64,000 bases of DNA from Clostridia bacterium (GTDB taxonomy: Bacteria; Bacillota; Clostridia; Caldicoprobacterales; Caldicoprobacteraceae), in assembly GCA_017577715.1 (NCBI GenBank), contig PKRC01000006.1, forward strand, positions 27,763-91,762, written 5' to 3'. The translations under genes were made by a program, and so were the position numbers. Each line of letters starts with the position of its first letter. Position 1 is the stretch's first letter. Positions 1 to 7,942 of this stretch are shown here, one piece after another. The notes beneath the pieces were generated by a model. The model was not told the origin of the DNA. It saw only the letters and a program-made list of their open reading frames with translations, and did no database searches.

Positions 1-810
1 GATCAAATCGTCATCGGCATATTTCTTGTTGTTAAAATGGAAACCACCGATCTTACCTTCATCCAGCAGGAAGGCCACAATGTGTTCTACGTTGGTCCCC
101 AGCGGATGATGTCCCAGGTCCACCAGCACCTGAGCCTTTTCGCCAAGCTTCATAGCAAATGCATAAGCCATCCCCCAATCGGCTATATCGGTGTGGTAAA
201 AGGCTGGCTCGAAAAATTTATATTCAATTAAAAGCCTCATATCGCTGTCCATGGCGTTGACCACCTCAAACAGCGCCTCTTCAAGCCAGTTCTTGCGTGC
301 GCGCATATCCCCCTGTCCGGGATAATTGGTTCCGTCAGCAAGCCACAGGCTGATTATCTTGGAATCCACCTTCCGCGCAATCTCTATGCATTCCATGATA
401 TGATCTATGGCCTTTCTCCTTATAGCAGGATCGACATTGGTAAGGCTTCCAAATTTATAATCATCTTCCTGGAATAAGTTAGGGTTGACTGCTCCAATCT
501 TGAGCCCAAGGCTAGCTGCATACTCCTTAACCTTTTCAAAATCATCCACTTTATCCCATGGGATGTGGATAGCCACGGTAGGGCACATCCCAGTGAACTT
601 GTGCACCTGAGCGGCATCTTCCAGCTTTTCAAACAGGTCTCTGGGTACTCCCCTCTGCTTGAAAACCTTAAACCTTGTGCCCGAATCTCCATATCCCCAG
701 GAAGGAGTCTCAACTTTAAAGCTTTTGAGCCTCTCCTTTACCCATTCTACATCTATACCCCTATCTTTCTGCCTCTGCTCCCACAAGACATACATTTGAT
801 CTCTTGTCAT
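1..810 (-). CDS. rhaI: L-rhamnose isomerase, RhaI type, C-terminal part beyond the window
   Basis: Converts L-rhamnose to L-rhamnulose in the cytoplasm, the first step of rhamnose breakdown. 270 codons are visible; the C-terminal part lies beyond position 1. The protein resembles the xylose-isomerase-like metal-dependent TIM-barrel rhamnose isomerases (RhaI of the Pseudomonas stutzeri type) rather than E. coli RhaA: near the edge I read VDLGHHPLGTNVEH and FHFNNKKYADDD, typical of the metal and sugar site. The ATG at 810 has AGAAAGGAGAA upstream at good spacing. It is the third gene of a minus-strand operon after rhamnulokinase and a small transducer-like gene, with a 149-base gap in front. 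The enzyme call is firm from sequence plus context; the aldolase of the pathway is not in view. Confidence 0.88.
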   Translation of the reverse strand, partial: MTRDQMYVLWEQRQKDRGIDVEWVKERLKSFKVETPSWGYGDSGTRFKVFKQRGVPRDLFEKLEDAAQVHKFTGMCPTVAIHIPWDKVDDFEKVKEYAASLGLKIGAVNPNLFQEDDYKFGSLTNVDPAIRRKAIDHIMECIEIARKVDSKIISLWLADGTNYPGQGDMRARKNWLEEALFEVVNAMDSDMRLLIEYKFFEPAFYHTDIADWGMAYAFAMKLGEKAQVLVDLGHHPLGTNVEHIVAFLLDEGKIGGFHFNNKKYADDDLI

Positions 811-959
811 ACTCCCATTCTCCTTTCTATTAAAAATAGTTTTACAATTCTATAGTAGTGGACCTTTTTCACTTTCATAATAAGCATCTGTGCATATAAA
901 ATGCGTTTTCCAAACCTACACTTCGTCCATGGAAATTTCAAAAAATCAAAAAATCAAAG

Positions 960-1343
960 TCACTTAACGGGATACGCTATGGTGGTCATCAAAGCCATCT
1001 CCGCCTGTGTGGTATCCAGCCTGGAATATTGAACTATTATGGGCTGGTCGCTCTCCACCATTATGGCATAAGGCACACCCTGGGGCACTCGGTTACCATT
1101 TACGTCCTTTATCTTGTCGAGGCGTATATGGTTGGTACGCTCAGCTCTGCACACAGCATGAAACCCCCTCATGGGTTCCCGATCTTCGAAATACAACGTG
1201 AGGGTTATATGAGCATCTTCCTTTCCTGGATTGAGGACGCATACCGCTTCGTGGCTCACATAATGCCCTGGGCTGCTTATGGGGGGATAATAACAATCTG
1301 GTATGTACCACACCTTAGCACCAATATTTTGACTAGTACCCAT
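960..1343 (-). CDS. Sensory rhodopsin transducer-like protein (ASRT family) in the rhamnose operon
   Basis: A 127-residue soluble protein of the family founded by the Anabaena sensory rhodopsin transducer. Diagnostic stretches are YISHE-like YVSHEAVCVLNPG, EDAHITLTLYFEDREP, RTNHIRLDKI and QPIIVQYSRLDTTQAE followed by ALMTTIAYP, which run in the same order as in the Anabaena protein. The family forms a small beta-barrel thought to bind a small ligand. No rhodopsin gene is present here. The gene sits between rhaB (20 bases upstream) and rhaI, so a role in sensing or handling rhamnose or an intermediate is an inference. ATG at 1343 is preferred over the TTG at 1346 because GAAGGGAGGG lies seven bases before it. 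Function unproven. Confidence 0.85.
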   Translation of the reverse strand: MGTSQNIGAKVWYIPDCYYPPISSPGHYVSHEAVCVLNPGKEDAHITLTLYFEDREPMRGFHAVCRAERTNHIRLDKIKDVNGNRVPQGVPYAIMVESDQPIIVQYSRLDTTQAEMALMTTIAYPVK

Positions 1344-1363
1344 CAAACTACCCTCCCTTCATA

Positions 1364-2836
1364 TTATAAAACTTTCAAGAACCTTTCATAAGCCTCATCC
1401 CATACCTCCACATCTTGAGGCAGGTAATCTACCGTTGGAAAAGAATCCCTGATAACCTGCCTAATTTCATGAAGGTTGGACACTTCACCTAGAGCTTTGG
1501 CCTGCATCATCAGATTGCCTATAGCAGTTGCCTCTGTAGGTCCGCAAATCACAGGCTTATTTATGGCATTGGCGGTAAACTGATTGAGCAGCTTATCCTT
1601 GGTCCCACCGCCTACTATGTGGAGAACCTTAAGGGGCTTCTTTAAAATCTTTTCCAGCCTTTCGATGGTCCAGCGGTACTTCAAGGCAAGGCTCTCATAG
1701 ACGCAGCGCAAAATTTCGCCCTTGGTCTGAGGCACCTCTTGCCCGGTCCTGCTACAGAAGTTTTGAATGGCCTGCGGCATATTGCTGGGAGCATAAAAAT
1801 CATCACAGTCAGGATCGATAAATGCCTTAAAGGGCTGGCTATTCCTTGCCATCTCTTCAAGCTGCGCAAAGCTATAAACCTCGCCCTGACGATCCCATAC
1901 GCGCTTGCATTCCTGAATGATCCAGAGCCCCATGATGTTCTTCAAAAATCTATAGGTGTTGTCAGCTCCGCCCTCGTTGGTATAATTCCACTGCAGCGCC
2001 TGCTCATTTATGATGGGTTCCTTCACCTCTACCCCCATCAAGGACCATGTGCCGCTGCTCAAATATACATAGTCTTCCTCTATGGCAGGAACAGCTACTA
2101 CGGCTGAACCGGTATCGTGGGTAGCCACTGCTACTACCGGTACCCTACCTATATTTAGCTCCTCGGCTATAGATGGGGAAATATTACCTCTTACCGTTCC
2201 GGGCTGCTGTATGGTGGTAAATATGTTATCGGGTAAGCCCAATGCCTTCATGAGTTCAGTGCACCAGGTTCTGCTGCGTGCCTCAACAAGCTGGGTGGTA
2301 GAAGCATTGGTGTATTCAGTGGACTTTTCGCCCGTCAGAAAATAAGCGAGTAAATCAGGCATAAGCAACAGCGTATCGGCTTTTTCTAAAATAGGGGAGT
2401 TTCTCTCCTTAAGGGCAAGAAGCTGGTAAATGGTATTGAACTTTTGAAATGCTATGCCGGTATAATTGTAAATTTGTTCTCTGGGGACAACCGCAAAGGC
2501 TTTTTCCATCATGCCCTCGGTCTGACTATCACGATAATGGTATGGATTCCCCAGCAGTTCCCCCGACGAATCTAAAAGACCAAAATCCACTGCCCATGTA
2601 TCGATGCCTATTGAGGATAGCTGGCCATTAACATTGTGGGCAAATTTTAACAATCCTTGCTTCATCTCCCAAAAAAGCCTCAATATGTCCCAGTATGTAT
2701 GCCCCCCAATTTTTACCGGATCATTGGAAAAGCGGTGTATTTCCTCAATCGATAGCTTCTTGCCGTCAAAGCGCCCTAAAATAGCCCTTCCGCTGCTGGC
2801 TCCAAAGTCAAATGCCAGTAAATTTAAAGTTTTCAT
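1364..2836 (-). CDS. rhaB: Rhamnulokinase
   Basis: Phosphorylates L-rhamnulose to L-rhamnulose 1-phosphate with ATP. The 490-residue protein has the FGGY kinase fold: N-terminal phosphate-binding loop DFGASSGRAILGRF at about residues 8-21, the substrate-site region IGIDTWAVDFGLL, VAVATHDTGSAVVAVP in the middle, and the C-terminal GGGTKDKLLNQFTANA motif. Length matches the family. ATG at 2836 follows AAAAGGAGG at 11 bases; a longer reading to 2884 has no ribosome site. It is the first gene of the operon rhaB - ASRT-like - rhaI. No rhamnose-specific regulator or transporter is seen in the window. Confidence 0.93.
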   Translation of the reverse strand: MKTLNLLAFDFGASSGRAILGRFDGKKLSIEEIHRFSNDPVKIGGHTYWDILRLFWEMKQGLLKFAHNVNGQLSSIGIDTWAVDFGLLDSSGELLGNPYHYRDSQTEGMMEKAFAVVPREQIYNYTGIAFQKFNTIYQLLALKERNSPILEKADTLLLMPDLLAYFLTGEKSTEYTNASTTQLVEARSRTWCTELMKALGLPDNIFTTIQQPGTVRGNISPSIAEELNIGRVPVVAVATHDTGSAVVAVPAIEEDYVYLSSGTWSLMGVEVKEPIINEQALQWNYTNEGGADNTYRFLKNIMGLWIIQECKRVWDRQGEVYSFAQLEEMARNSQPFKAFIDPDCDDFYAPSNMPQAIQNFCSRTGQEVPQTKGEILRCVYESLALKYRWTIERLEKILKKPLKVLHIVGGGTKDKLLNQFTANAINKPVICGPTEATAIGNLMMQAKALGEVSNLHEIRQVIRDSFPTVDYLPQDVEVWDEAYERFLKVL

Positions 2837-3247
2837 GGCATAACATTCCTCCTTTTCTCCATGTAATATTAATAATATAAACAATTAATCATCTACAAAA
2901 GTGGTGCCTTTGTGAAAAAGTTTGGGCTATCTGAACAATAAACTCGCCCAGCTACTTCAAGGTATTTATATTTTGAACCGCAATCCATCTCCAATTTTCT
3001 AATTCATAGATGAAATTTTATTTCAAATAGGACAATAAAAATAACACAAACCTAACAAGCTATTGTTAAACCTGTAGCTATATCTTTAAAAAAATACCAC
3101 AGAAGTATTACGTTTAATATTATACCAAATTGGATATTAATATCAAAATATATTTTCAAAATTTTTATTTTTTTGTCAGAAAAATGCTAAATATAAACAC
3201 AATATATGTTCAAAATTAAGCAAAAAAATACATATATGATAAAGAGA
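2837..3247. other. AT-rich intergenic region between two minus-strand operons
   Basis: This 411-base stretch is strongly AT-rich and carries no reading frame I can support. It should hold the promoter of the rhamnose operon, read leftward, and the 3' end of the antiporter operon. I see no clear terminator hairpin and no convincing -35/-10 pair. Confidence 0.5.
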
Positions 3248-4417
3248 TTACACCTTTATTTCTCCCGCCTTTTGCAGCGCTGTTTTGGTAATCACCGGGC
3301 CAACCAACTCGTATACTACAGTTGCGGCCAAAATTATGGTTCTTATGGCTATACCTTGTGCTCCCAGCTGGGATTGCGCCAGCATGGACAAACCTATAGC
3401 CACACCGGCCTGGGGTATTAACGTAAAGCCCAAATACCTGCTTACGTTCTTTGGATAGCGTACTATCTTGCATCCCAGCCACGCTCCCAGCATCTTGCCG
3501 ACAACTCTTACGAATATATATGCCATTCCCACAAGGCCTACCCGCATAAGCACGCTAATATCCAAATCAGCCCCCGATGCTGTAAAGAATGCGACAAACA
3601 GCGGCGGAGTTATCCTGTCAATTATTGAAAGCAACCTGTTACTTTTATGCCCTGCATTGGCCGTCACACTCCCCAGCATCATGCAGGCCAACAACGTAGA
3701 AACATTGAAAAATTCCGCTATTCCAGCGGTAAAGAGTATCATTGCAGTTGTCATGCTCAAAAGCTCGTCTTCACCCCTTGCCCTGCCGGCTATGAATACC
3801 AGTACCAGGCCAAGAACTCCTCCTATTATTAGTGCAAAGGCTATTTCCCATAGGGACATCAATACGGTCTGCCAGAGGGAAACCTTCTCGGGGCTTATAA
3901 GCTGTTTGGCAAATGCCATGCACAAACCAAAAGCGATTATTCCCGTTGCGTCGTCCATAGCCACTACGCCCAGCAGAGTATCAACCAAAGGCCCTTTCGC
4001 ATTATACTGCCTTATGACCATAATGGTAGCAGCAGGGGCTGTAGCAGCAGCAATGGCTCCCAGCACAATGCTGAAAGCCACAGGCTGTCTTAAGACAAAG
4101 CTCATAAACAGAGAAACCAGTACAACAGCACCCAGCGATTCCAATACCGTAATTATCATTATATTTTTTCCAGTTTTCCTTATTAGGTTTAAACTGAACT
4201 GGCTTCCGATGCTATAAGCAATAAACCCCAGCGCCATTTCCGAAATGATATCGAATTTGGACACCACATCCTTGGGTATCAGTTTCAATAAATATGGTCC
4301 CACGACGATCCCGGCCAGAATATATCCCGTGACGTTTGGCAGCTTAACTTTGGATACCAGCCTCGCTCCCAATAATCCCGCGAAAAGCAGTGTGGCGACA
4401 TAGTACAATGCATGCAT
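3248..4417 (-). CDS. CPA2-type cation/proton antiporter (KefB/NapA-like)
   Basis: An integral membrane antiporter of 389 residues exchanging Na+ or K+ for protons. It is almost wholly hydrophobic with about 12-13 membrane segments. Family marks are VKLPNVTGYILAGIVVGP near residues 24-41, AAATAPAATIMVIRQY around 125-140 and VAMDDATGIIAFG around 152-164; the paired Asp in MDDATG matches electrogenic NapA-type members. It lacks the C-terminal RCK/TrkA nucleotide domain of KefB/KefC, so regulation may come from the PII-like protein encoded 39 bases upstream. ATG at 4417 follows GGAGAAGGTG. Ion specificity cannot be read from sequence. Confidence 0.85.
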   Translation of the reverse strand: MHALYYVATLLFAGLLGARLVSKVKLPNVTGYILAGIVVGPYLLKLIPKDVVSKFDIISEMALGFIAYSIGSQFSLNLIRKTGKNIMIITVLESLGAVVLVSLFMSFVLRQPVAFSIVLGAIAAATAPAATIMVIRQYNAKGPLVDTLLGVVAMDDATGIIAFGLCMAFAKQLISPEKVSLWQTVLMSLWEIAFALIIGGVLGLVLVFIAGRARGEDELLSMTTAMILFTAGIAEFFNVSTLLACMMLGSVTANAGHKSNRLLSIIDRITPPLFVAFFTASGADLDISVLMRVGLVGMAYIFVRVVGKMLGAWLGCKIVRYPKNVSRYLGFTLIPQAGVAIGLSMLAQSQLGAQGIAIRTIILAATVVYELVGPVITKTALQKAGEIKV

Positions 4418-4456
4418 ATCCTGAACACCTTCTCCTTTTAGGTTTTATCAGCAATT

Positions 4457-4798
4457 TTATTCTGCAATGCCTTCAACGTAGTTGACGGGGACGGTAAAGA
4501 GTATTCCAACCCCCGGCTTGTTCAGATCTCCCACCTCTTTTTTGATTACATCTATGGCCAGCGGAACCTGCTCATCCTTGAGAACTACAAAAATGGTCTT
4601 ATTATATGGGTAGCTTTCATTTATAATCATCCTCATAGAAGCAAATATGGGTATATTGCTCAGCTTATCCTCTCCCAAAACCCTTGCCATGCCCATGCTG
4701 TCTATAACGGTTGCACCTTTTATCCCCACATCGAGAAAACCCTCCAGGATGCCCTCAAGGCAATCTGCCTTGTTTAATATGAATACCAAAACCTGCAT
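4457..4798 (-). CDS. PII-like signalling protein
   Basis: A 113-residue protein with the ferredoxin-like PII fold, judged from the N-terminal strand-helix pattern MQVLVFILNKADCLEGIL, the GIKGATVIDSMGMARV segment, and the C-terminal EVGDLNKPGVGILFTVPV followed by EGI, which closely follows the end of GlnB-type proteins. The uridylylation Tyr and full T-loop of GlnB are not evident. PII-like proteins bind small ligands (nucleotides, bicarbonate, c-di-AMP in some families) and usually control a neighbouring transporter; here that would be the antiporter just downstream. ATG at 4798 is chosen because the ATG at 4804 lies directly against the GGGGG ribosome site. Confidence 0.75.
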   Translation of the reverse strand: MQVLVFILNKADCLEGILEGFLDVGIKGATVIDSMGMARVLGEDKLSNIPIFASMRMIINESYPYNKTIFVVLKDEQVPLAIDVIKKEVGDLNKPGVGILFTVPVNYVEGIAE

Positions 4799-4813
4799 AA
4801 TCATACCCCCATT

Positions 4814-5392
4814 CTAGTTCAGCTCGTCCAGCGTCAACGAAAAGCTGGGCACGAAGTGTTCCATGAAATACTTAACCTCCGGATAATCCATTTGGTCTAT
4901 CTGGGCCTTTATGGCCTTCATGGCTTTTGAAAACTCCTGATTGCCTGCCTTTATCTCTTCAACGCATTTTAGATATGCACATATCTTATCGGCTGCCTTG
5001 ACTATTCTCCAGTGCTCGGTATCCTTCTCCTCAATAAAAAACAAATCCCTATATTCATTCCTTAGCTCTTCGGGCAACATATCCAGCAGCTTTTTAGCGG
5101 CAATCCTTTCTATTTCCTTATATGCCCTGCATATCTCGGGATTAAAGTATTTTATAGGGGTGGCCAAATCGCCGGTTATCACCTCCGAGGCCTCATGAAA
5201 CACCGCCAGGGTCGCTACCCTCTCTGGATCAACCTTGCCACCGAAAAACTTGTTTTTTATAACCGCCAATCCATGGGCAATCATGGCCACCTGCAGGCTG
5301 TGCTCCTGAATATTCTCCTGGCAGGTATTCCTCATAAGCCCCCATCGCTGTATGTACTTCATCCTGGAAAGATAAGCAAAAAAGTGGCTCAA
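4814..5392 (-). CDS. yfbR: YfbR-type 5'-deoxynucleotidase (HD family) with an HE variant motif
   Basis: A cytoplasmic metal-dependent phosphohydrolase acting on deoxyribonucleoside 5'-monophosphates. All 192 residues follow E. coli YfbR: SHFFAYLSRMKYIQRWGLMRN, ENIQEHSLQVAMIAH, ASEVITGDLATPIKYFN, ADKICAYLKCVEEI and HFVPSFSLTLDEL. By alignment from memory the metal ligands are His31, His66, residue 67 and Asp135. Residue 67 is Glu here (FHEASEV) where E. coli has Asp (YHDASEV), so the canonical HD pair is HE. The start is TTG at 5392 behind GGGAGGAA. It heads an operon with the PII-like gene, 15 bases downstream, and the antiporter. Confidence 0.88.
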   Translation of the reverse strand: MSHFFAYLSRMKYIQRWGLMRNTCQENIQEHSLQVAMIAHGLAVIKNKFFGGKVDPERVATLAVFHEASEVITGDLATPIKYFNPEICRAYKEIERIAAKKLLDMLPEELRNEYRDLFFIEEKDTEHWRIVKAADKICAYLKCVEEIKAGNQEFSKAMKAIKAQIDQMDYPEVKYFMEHFVPSFSLTLDELN

Positions 5393-5547
5393 TTGAAATT
5401 CCTCCCAAGCACTATAAGATTTCTTATATCATTTCCTCATTTACCATTTTAGCATAGCTCTTCCTTAAATCAAATCCTTGCGTGGAATAAAATCCCCTAC
5501 CCTAACAAATACTTACCTAATAAATAACAATAAAAGGAGTGATACGT

Positions 5548-6851
5548 GTGTCATTGATGAAATACCTATACAGCCGACTGCTAGATCAACTGCTGGAAAA
5601 GATGAGCGATATGAAGATGATCAAAGTGCCCTGGCTGGTAGACAACTATTCTTTCTTGAAATTCATGGGAATTGCCGAACGAGCAAAAAACGGACAGCCC
5701 CTCATGCAACCATTAGGTTCCACCCTCAACTTCAAAGATTTTCAGGACCTGATGTTCATCCCGAATATGTTTCCAACCCCTGATGGCACCCAAATGGATA
5801 CCCAGGTGGCGATAGGTAAAAACGCCAAAAAGCCCCTGATACTCCCCGTACCATTCATGATAGCGGGCATGGCTTACGGCGCATCCGTAAGCCTTCCGGT
5901 CAAAATAGCCTTAGCTAGAGCCTCGGCATCCATAGGAACCGCCACCAATTCCGGCGAGGCGGGCTTTTTGCAAAAAGAGCGCGACATAGCCAAACTTTAC
6001 GTGGTGCAGTACAACCGCGCCGGTTGGGGCAATGCGCCTGAAGAGCTCAAACAAGCAGATATGATCGAGATTAAGATGGGTCAGGGGGCCAGTGCTGGCG
6101 ACGGATTTAAAATAGGCAATAAGCTTATCGGAGATGAATTGCGAAAGCACTTAAAGCTTAAAGAGGGACAGGATGCCGTGATGCCCGCACGGTTTCCCGA
6201 TATAAACAACAGGGATGACCTTAAGCGCAAGGTAGATGAGCTGAGGAAGTTAACCGGTGGCGTACCCATAGCCATCAAAATTGCAGCCGGGAACATTGAA
6301 CAGGATCTGGATACCGTCCTATACGCCGGAGCCGATGCTGTGGTAATTGACGGTGCACAGGGCGAAACAGCTGGGAGCGCTGAGATAACCATCAACAATT
6401 TCGGCATCCCCACCCTATATGCTCTTGTGCGAGCGGTGGAATACCTGGAAAAGAATAATTGCAGGGATAGGATATCCCTGATCATGACTGGAGGCTTCAG
6501 AGACAGCGGTGACATGCTAAAAGCCATAGCTCTGGGAGCTGACGCCTTCTACATCGGCTATCCAGTGGCCATTGCAGCCATATACACGCAGCTCAATAAA
6601 TTGCCCGCCGGAGCAAGCCCAACCGACCTTTACCTTTACACCGGCAAATATACCGAGCTGCTCGATATAGATGAAACAGCCAACTGCGCCAGCAACTTCT
6701 TGAAAGCCTTACGGGAAGAGATGGATATCGCCCTGCGCTGCCTCGGAAAAGCTCCATCCATCAGCTAAGCAAGGATGATCTGGTAGCCCTCATTCCCGAA
6801 ATGGCGCAGATTACCGGAGTAAAGCTGGCATATAACGTGCACCCCATTTAA
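5548..6851 (+). CDS. FMN-dependent glutamate synthase-like protein (GltB central domain), frameshifted near the C-terminus
   Basis: A stand-alone version of the FMN-binding (alpha/beta) barrel of glutamate synthase, without the N-terminal amidotransferase. Marks are MAYGASVSLPVKIALARASA, TNSGEAGFLQKER, KMGQGASAGDGFKI, DAVVIDGAQGETAGS and the phosphate-binding MTGGFRDSGDMLKAIALGAD. The open frame stops at 6768 (CLGKAPSIS), but another frame continues with SIHQLSKDDLVALIPEMAQ and ITGVKLAYNVHPI to a TAA at 6849-6851, which looks like the normal family ending. One extra A in the AAAA run at 6747-6750 would join both frames. This may be a real mutation or a homopolymer error. GTG at 5548 is chosen because AGGAG sits eight bases upstream. 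The electron donor is unknown. Confidence 0.8.
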
Positions 6852-7025
6852 ATCGATTTTCCAACAAGCTATGTGATTATGCGTCAATTCATCCACTTGC
6901 TGGATTTATGAAATTAAGCAGCCGAAAAGCTGAAAATTAATGGAATATTTTTTAACGGGAGCATATTGCCTCCCAAATTTTTTTTTGATAGAATGGAGCG
7001 AAAATAACTACCGAGTAAAAGGATA

Positions 7026-7122
7026 GGCAGAGTAGGTGCTGCGCGTTAAGTGCCAGGGGATGGGATGTTGCCCCTGGACGAAAGGCTTAAATGGCCTGCG
7101 ATGCAGTACCGCATCCGCTGCC
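7026..7122 (+). ncRNA. THF (tetrahydrofolate) riboswitch aptamer upstream of folT
   Basis: The stretch matches the folT-type tetrahydrofolate riboswitch. P1 is GGCAG (7026-7030) with CTGCC (7118-7122). Inside it are GAGTAGGTG, GCGCGTTAAGTGCC, the hairpin CCAGGGGATGGGATGTTG with CCCCTGG, ACGAAAGGC and the closing GCATCCGCTGCC, all in the order known for this class. It precedes a folate transporter gene by 79 bases. Translation control is likely: see the expression platform entry. Confidence 0.88.
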
Positions 7123-7200
7123 ACCTGGTATGAGAGAAGGCATTTCGTTCTCTTTAAGGTGGCATTCTCTGCCATCTAAAAGAGAAAGGAGGTGCTTTTT
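7119..7200 (+). promoter_or_regulatory. Probable expression platform of the THF riboswitch
   Basis: TGCCACC (7119-7125), the 3' strand of P1 and its flank, is a perfect complement of GGTGGCA (7158-7164). GGTGGCA can instead pair with TGCCATC (7170-7176), forming a hairpin just before the ribosome site AGAAAGGAGGTG (7184-7195). The two pairings exclude each other, so ligand-stabilised P1 would free GGTGGCA to form the hairpin next to the Shine-Dalgarno. No T-run follows, which argues for translational rather than transcriptional control. Confidence 0.55.
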
Positions 7201-7201
7201 T

Positions 7202-7729
7202 ATGGAAAGCCGCATAAGAAAAATGGCGTATACAGGGCTGTTTACCGCAATAAGCGTCATACTCACGCGCTTTTTTGCAGGTAATGTCAATATACTTGGC
7301 GTCTTCGCCTTGCGCCTCAGCTTCGGCGAGGTCCCCATAATGTTAAGCGGCATTTTGCTGGGACCTGTATACGGAATAGCCTGCGGCGCCTTGTCCGACC
7401 TCATAGGATATGCCATCAGTCCGGTTGGTGGCCCCTATTTTCCGGGATTTACCTTAACATCTGCTTTAACAGGGTTAATCCCCGGCTTGATGGCCAGGTA
7501 CTATCGCAATTACTGGAACTGGTTCTTTGTAATAACCATAGTTTCAGTTACAGCCGCAGTTTCCGTTCTGCTTAACACGCTGTGGCTGAGCCTCTTGCAC
7601 GGTAAAGCATACCTGGCGCTGTTACCGCCCAGAATCATTGGCAAAGCTCTTTTAATCCCCGCATATGTCATCATTTTAAAACTGGTTATCAAACACTCAC
7701 AGCAAGTTTTCTATTTTACAAGGCAGTGA
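7202..7729 (+). CDS. folT: Folate ECF transporter S component
   Basis: The substrate-binding membrane subunit that captures folate for an energy-coupling-factor transporter; the shared EcfA and EcfT subunits are not in the window. The 175-residue protein has about five to six membrane segments, with RKMAYTGLFTAISVILTR at the N-terminus, VFALRLSFGEVPIMLSGILL, YGIACGALSDLIGYAISPVG and YFPGFTLTSALTGLIPGL, all typical of FolT. ATG at 7202 has a strong AAAGGAGGTG site; the longer in-frame reading from 7091 would run through the riboswitch and is rejected. The upstream THF riboswitch gives independent support for folate as substrate. Confidence 0.92.
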   Translation: MESRIRKMAYTGLFTAISVILTRFFAGNVNILGVFALRLSFGEVPIMLSGILLGPVYGIACGALSDLIGYAISPVGGPYFPGFTLTSALTGLIPGLMARYYRNYWNWFFVITIVSVTAAVSVLLNTLWLSLLHGKAYLALLPPRIIGKALLIPAYVIILKLVIKHSQQVFYFTRQ

Positions 7730-7731
7730 AC

Positions 7732-7761
7732 ATCCTCCCCCTAATTAATTAGGGGGAGGAT
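7732..7761. repeat. Perfect 30-base palindrome after folT
   Basis: ATCCTCCCCCTAATT is followed at once by its exact reverse complement. It begins three bases after the folT stop and could end the folT transcript, but no T-run follows on either strand. It also lies 24 bases beyond the stop of the TnpB remnant on the other strand, so it may be the end hairpin of a dead IS200/IS605-type element. Confidence 0.6.
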
Positions 7762-7785
7762 ATCGCATTTCTCTTTCTCTCAGGG

Positions 7786-7920
7786 TCATGCCCCGAAAGC
7801 ATTGAGCACTCTGGTAGCTATGCTTAGTGCCTCCACCTTATCCGTATCCGACTTATAGCCGCACTTGTTACACTTAAACCAGTCCTGAGTTTTCCAGATA
7901 TACCAGGAAATGTTCCGCAT
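7786..7920 (-). pseudogene. C-terminal remnant of an IS200/IS605-type TnpB
   Basis: Only 44 codons remain: MRNISWYIWKTQDW, then WFKCNKCGYKSDTDKVEALS and IATRVLNAFGA before a TGA. The second half of a TnpB zinc ribbon (CxxCG) and the usual C-terminal helix are recognisable; the first CxxC and the RuvC-like domain are gone. The stretch ends 22 bases from the ABC transporter gene stop and has no ribosome site. It is a relic and points to past mobile-element activity at this site. Confidence 0.7.
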
Positions 7921-7942
7921 GGCTGATAAGTTTTGGATGTTT

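Noticed and set aside
420..713. 97-codon minus-strand frame inside rhaI
   Set aside because: It overlaps the rhamnose isomerase gene, which continues unbroken to the window edge in another frame and has the family motifs.
5478..5783. 101-codon plus-strand frame overlapping the glutamate-synthase-like gene
   Set aside because: Wrong frame of the same coding region; no motif and no good start.
6740..6770. Programmed ribosomal frameshift in the GltB-like gene
   Set aside because: A four-A run without a clear slippery heptamer or following pseudoknot is weak evidence; mutation or sequencing error is simpler.
7091..7201. N-terminal extension of folT from 7091
   Set aside because: It would translate through the THF riboswitch; the ATG at 7202 has the ribosome site and matches FolT length.
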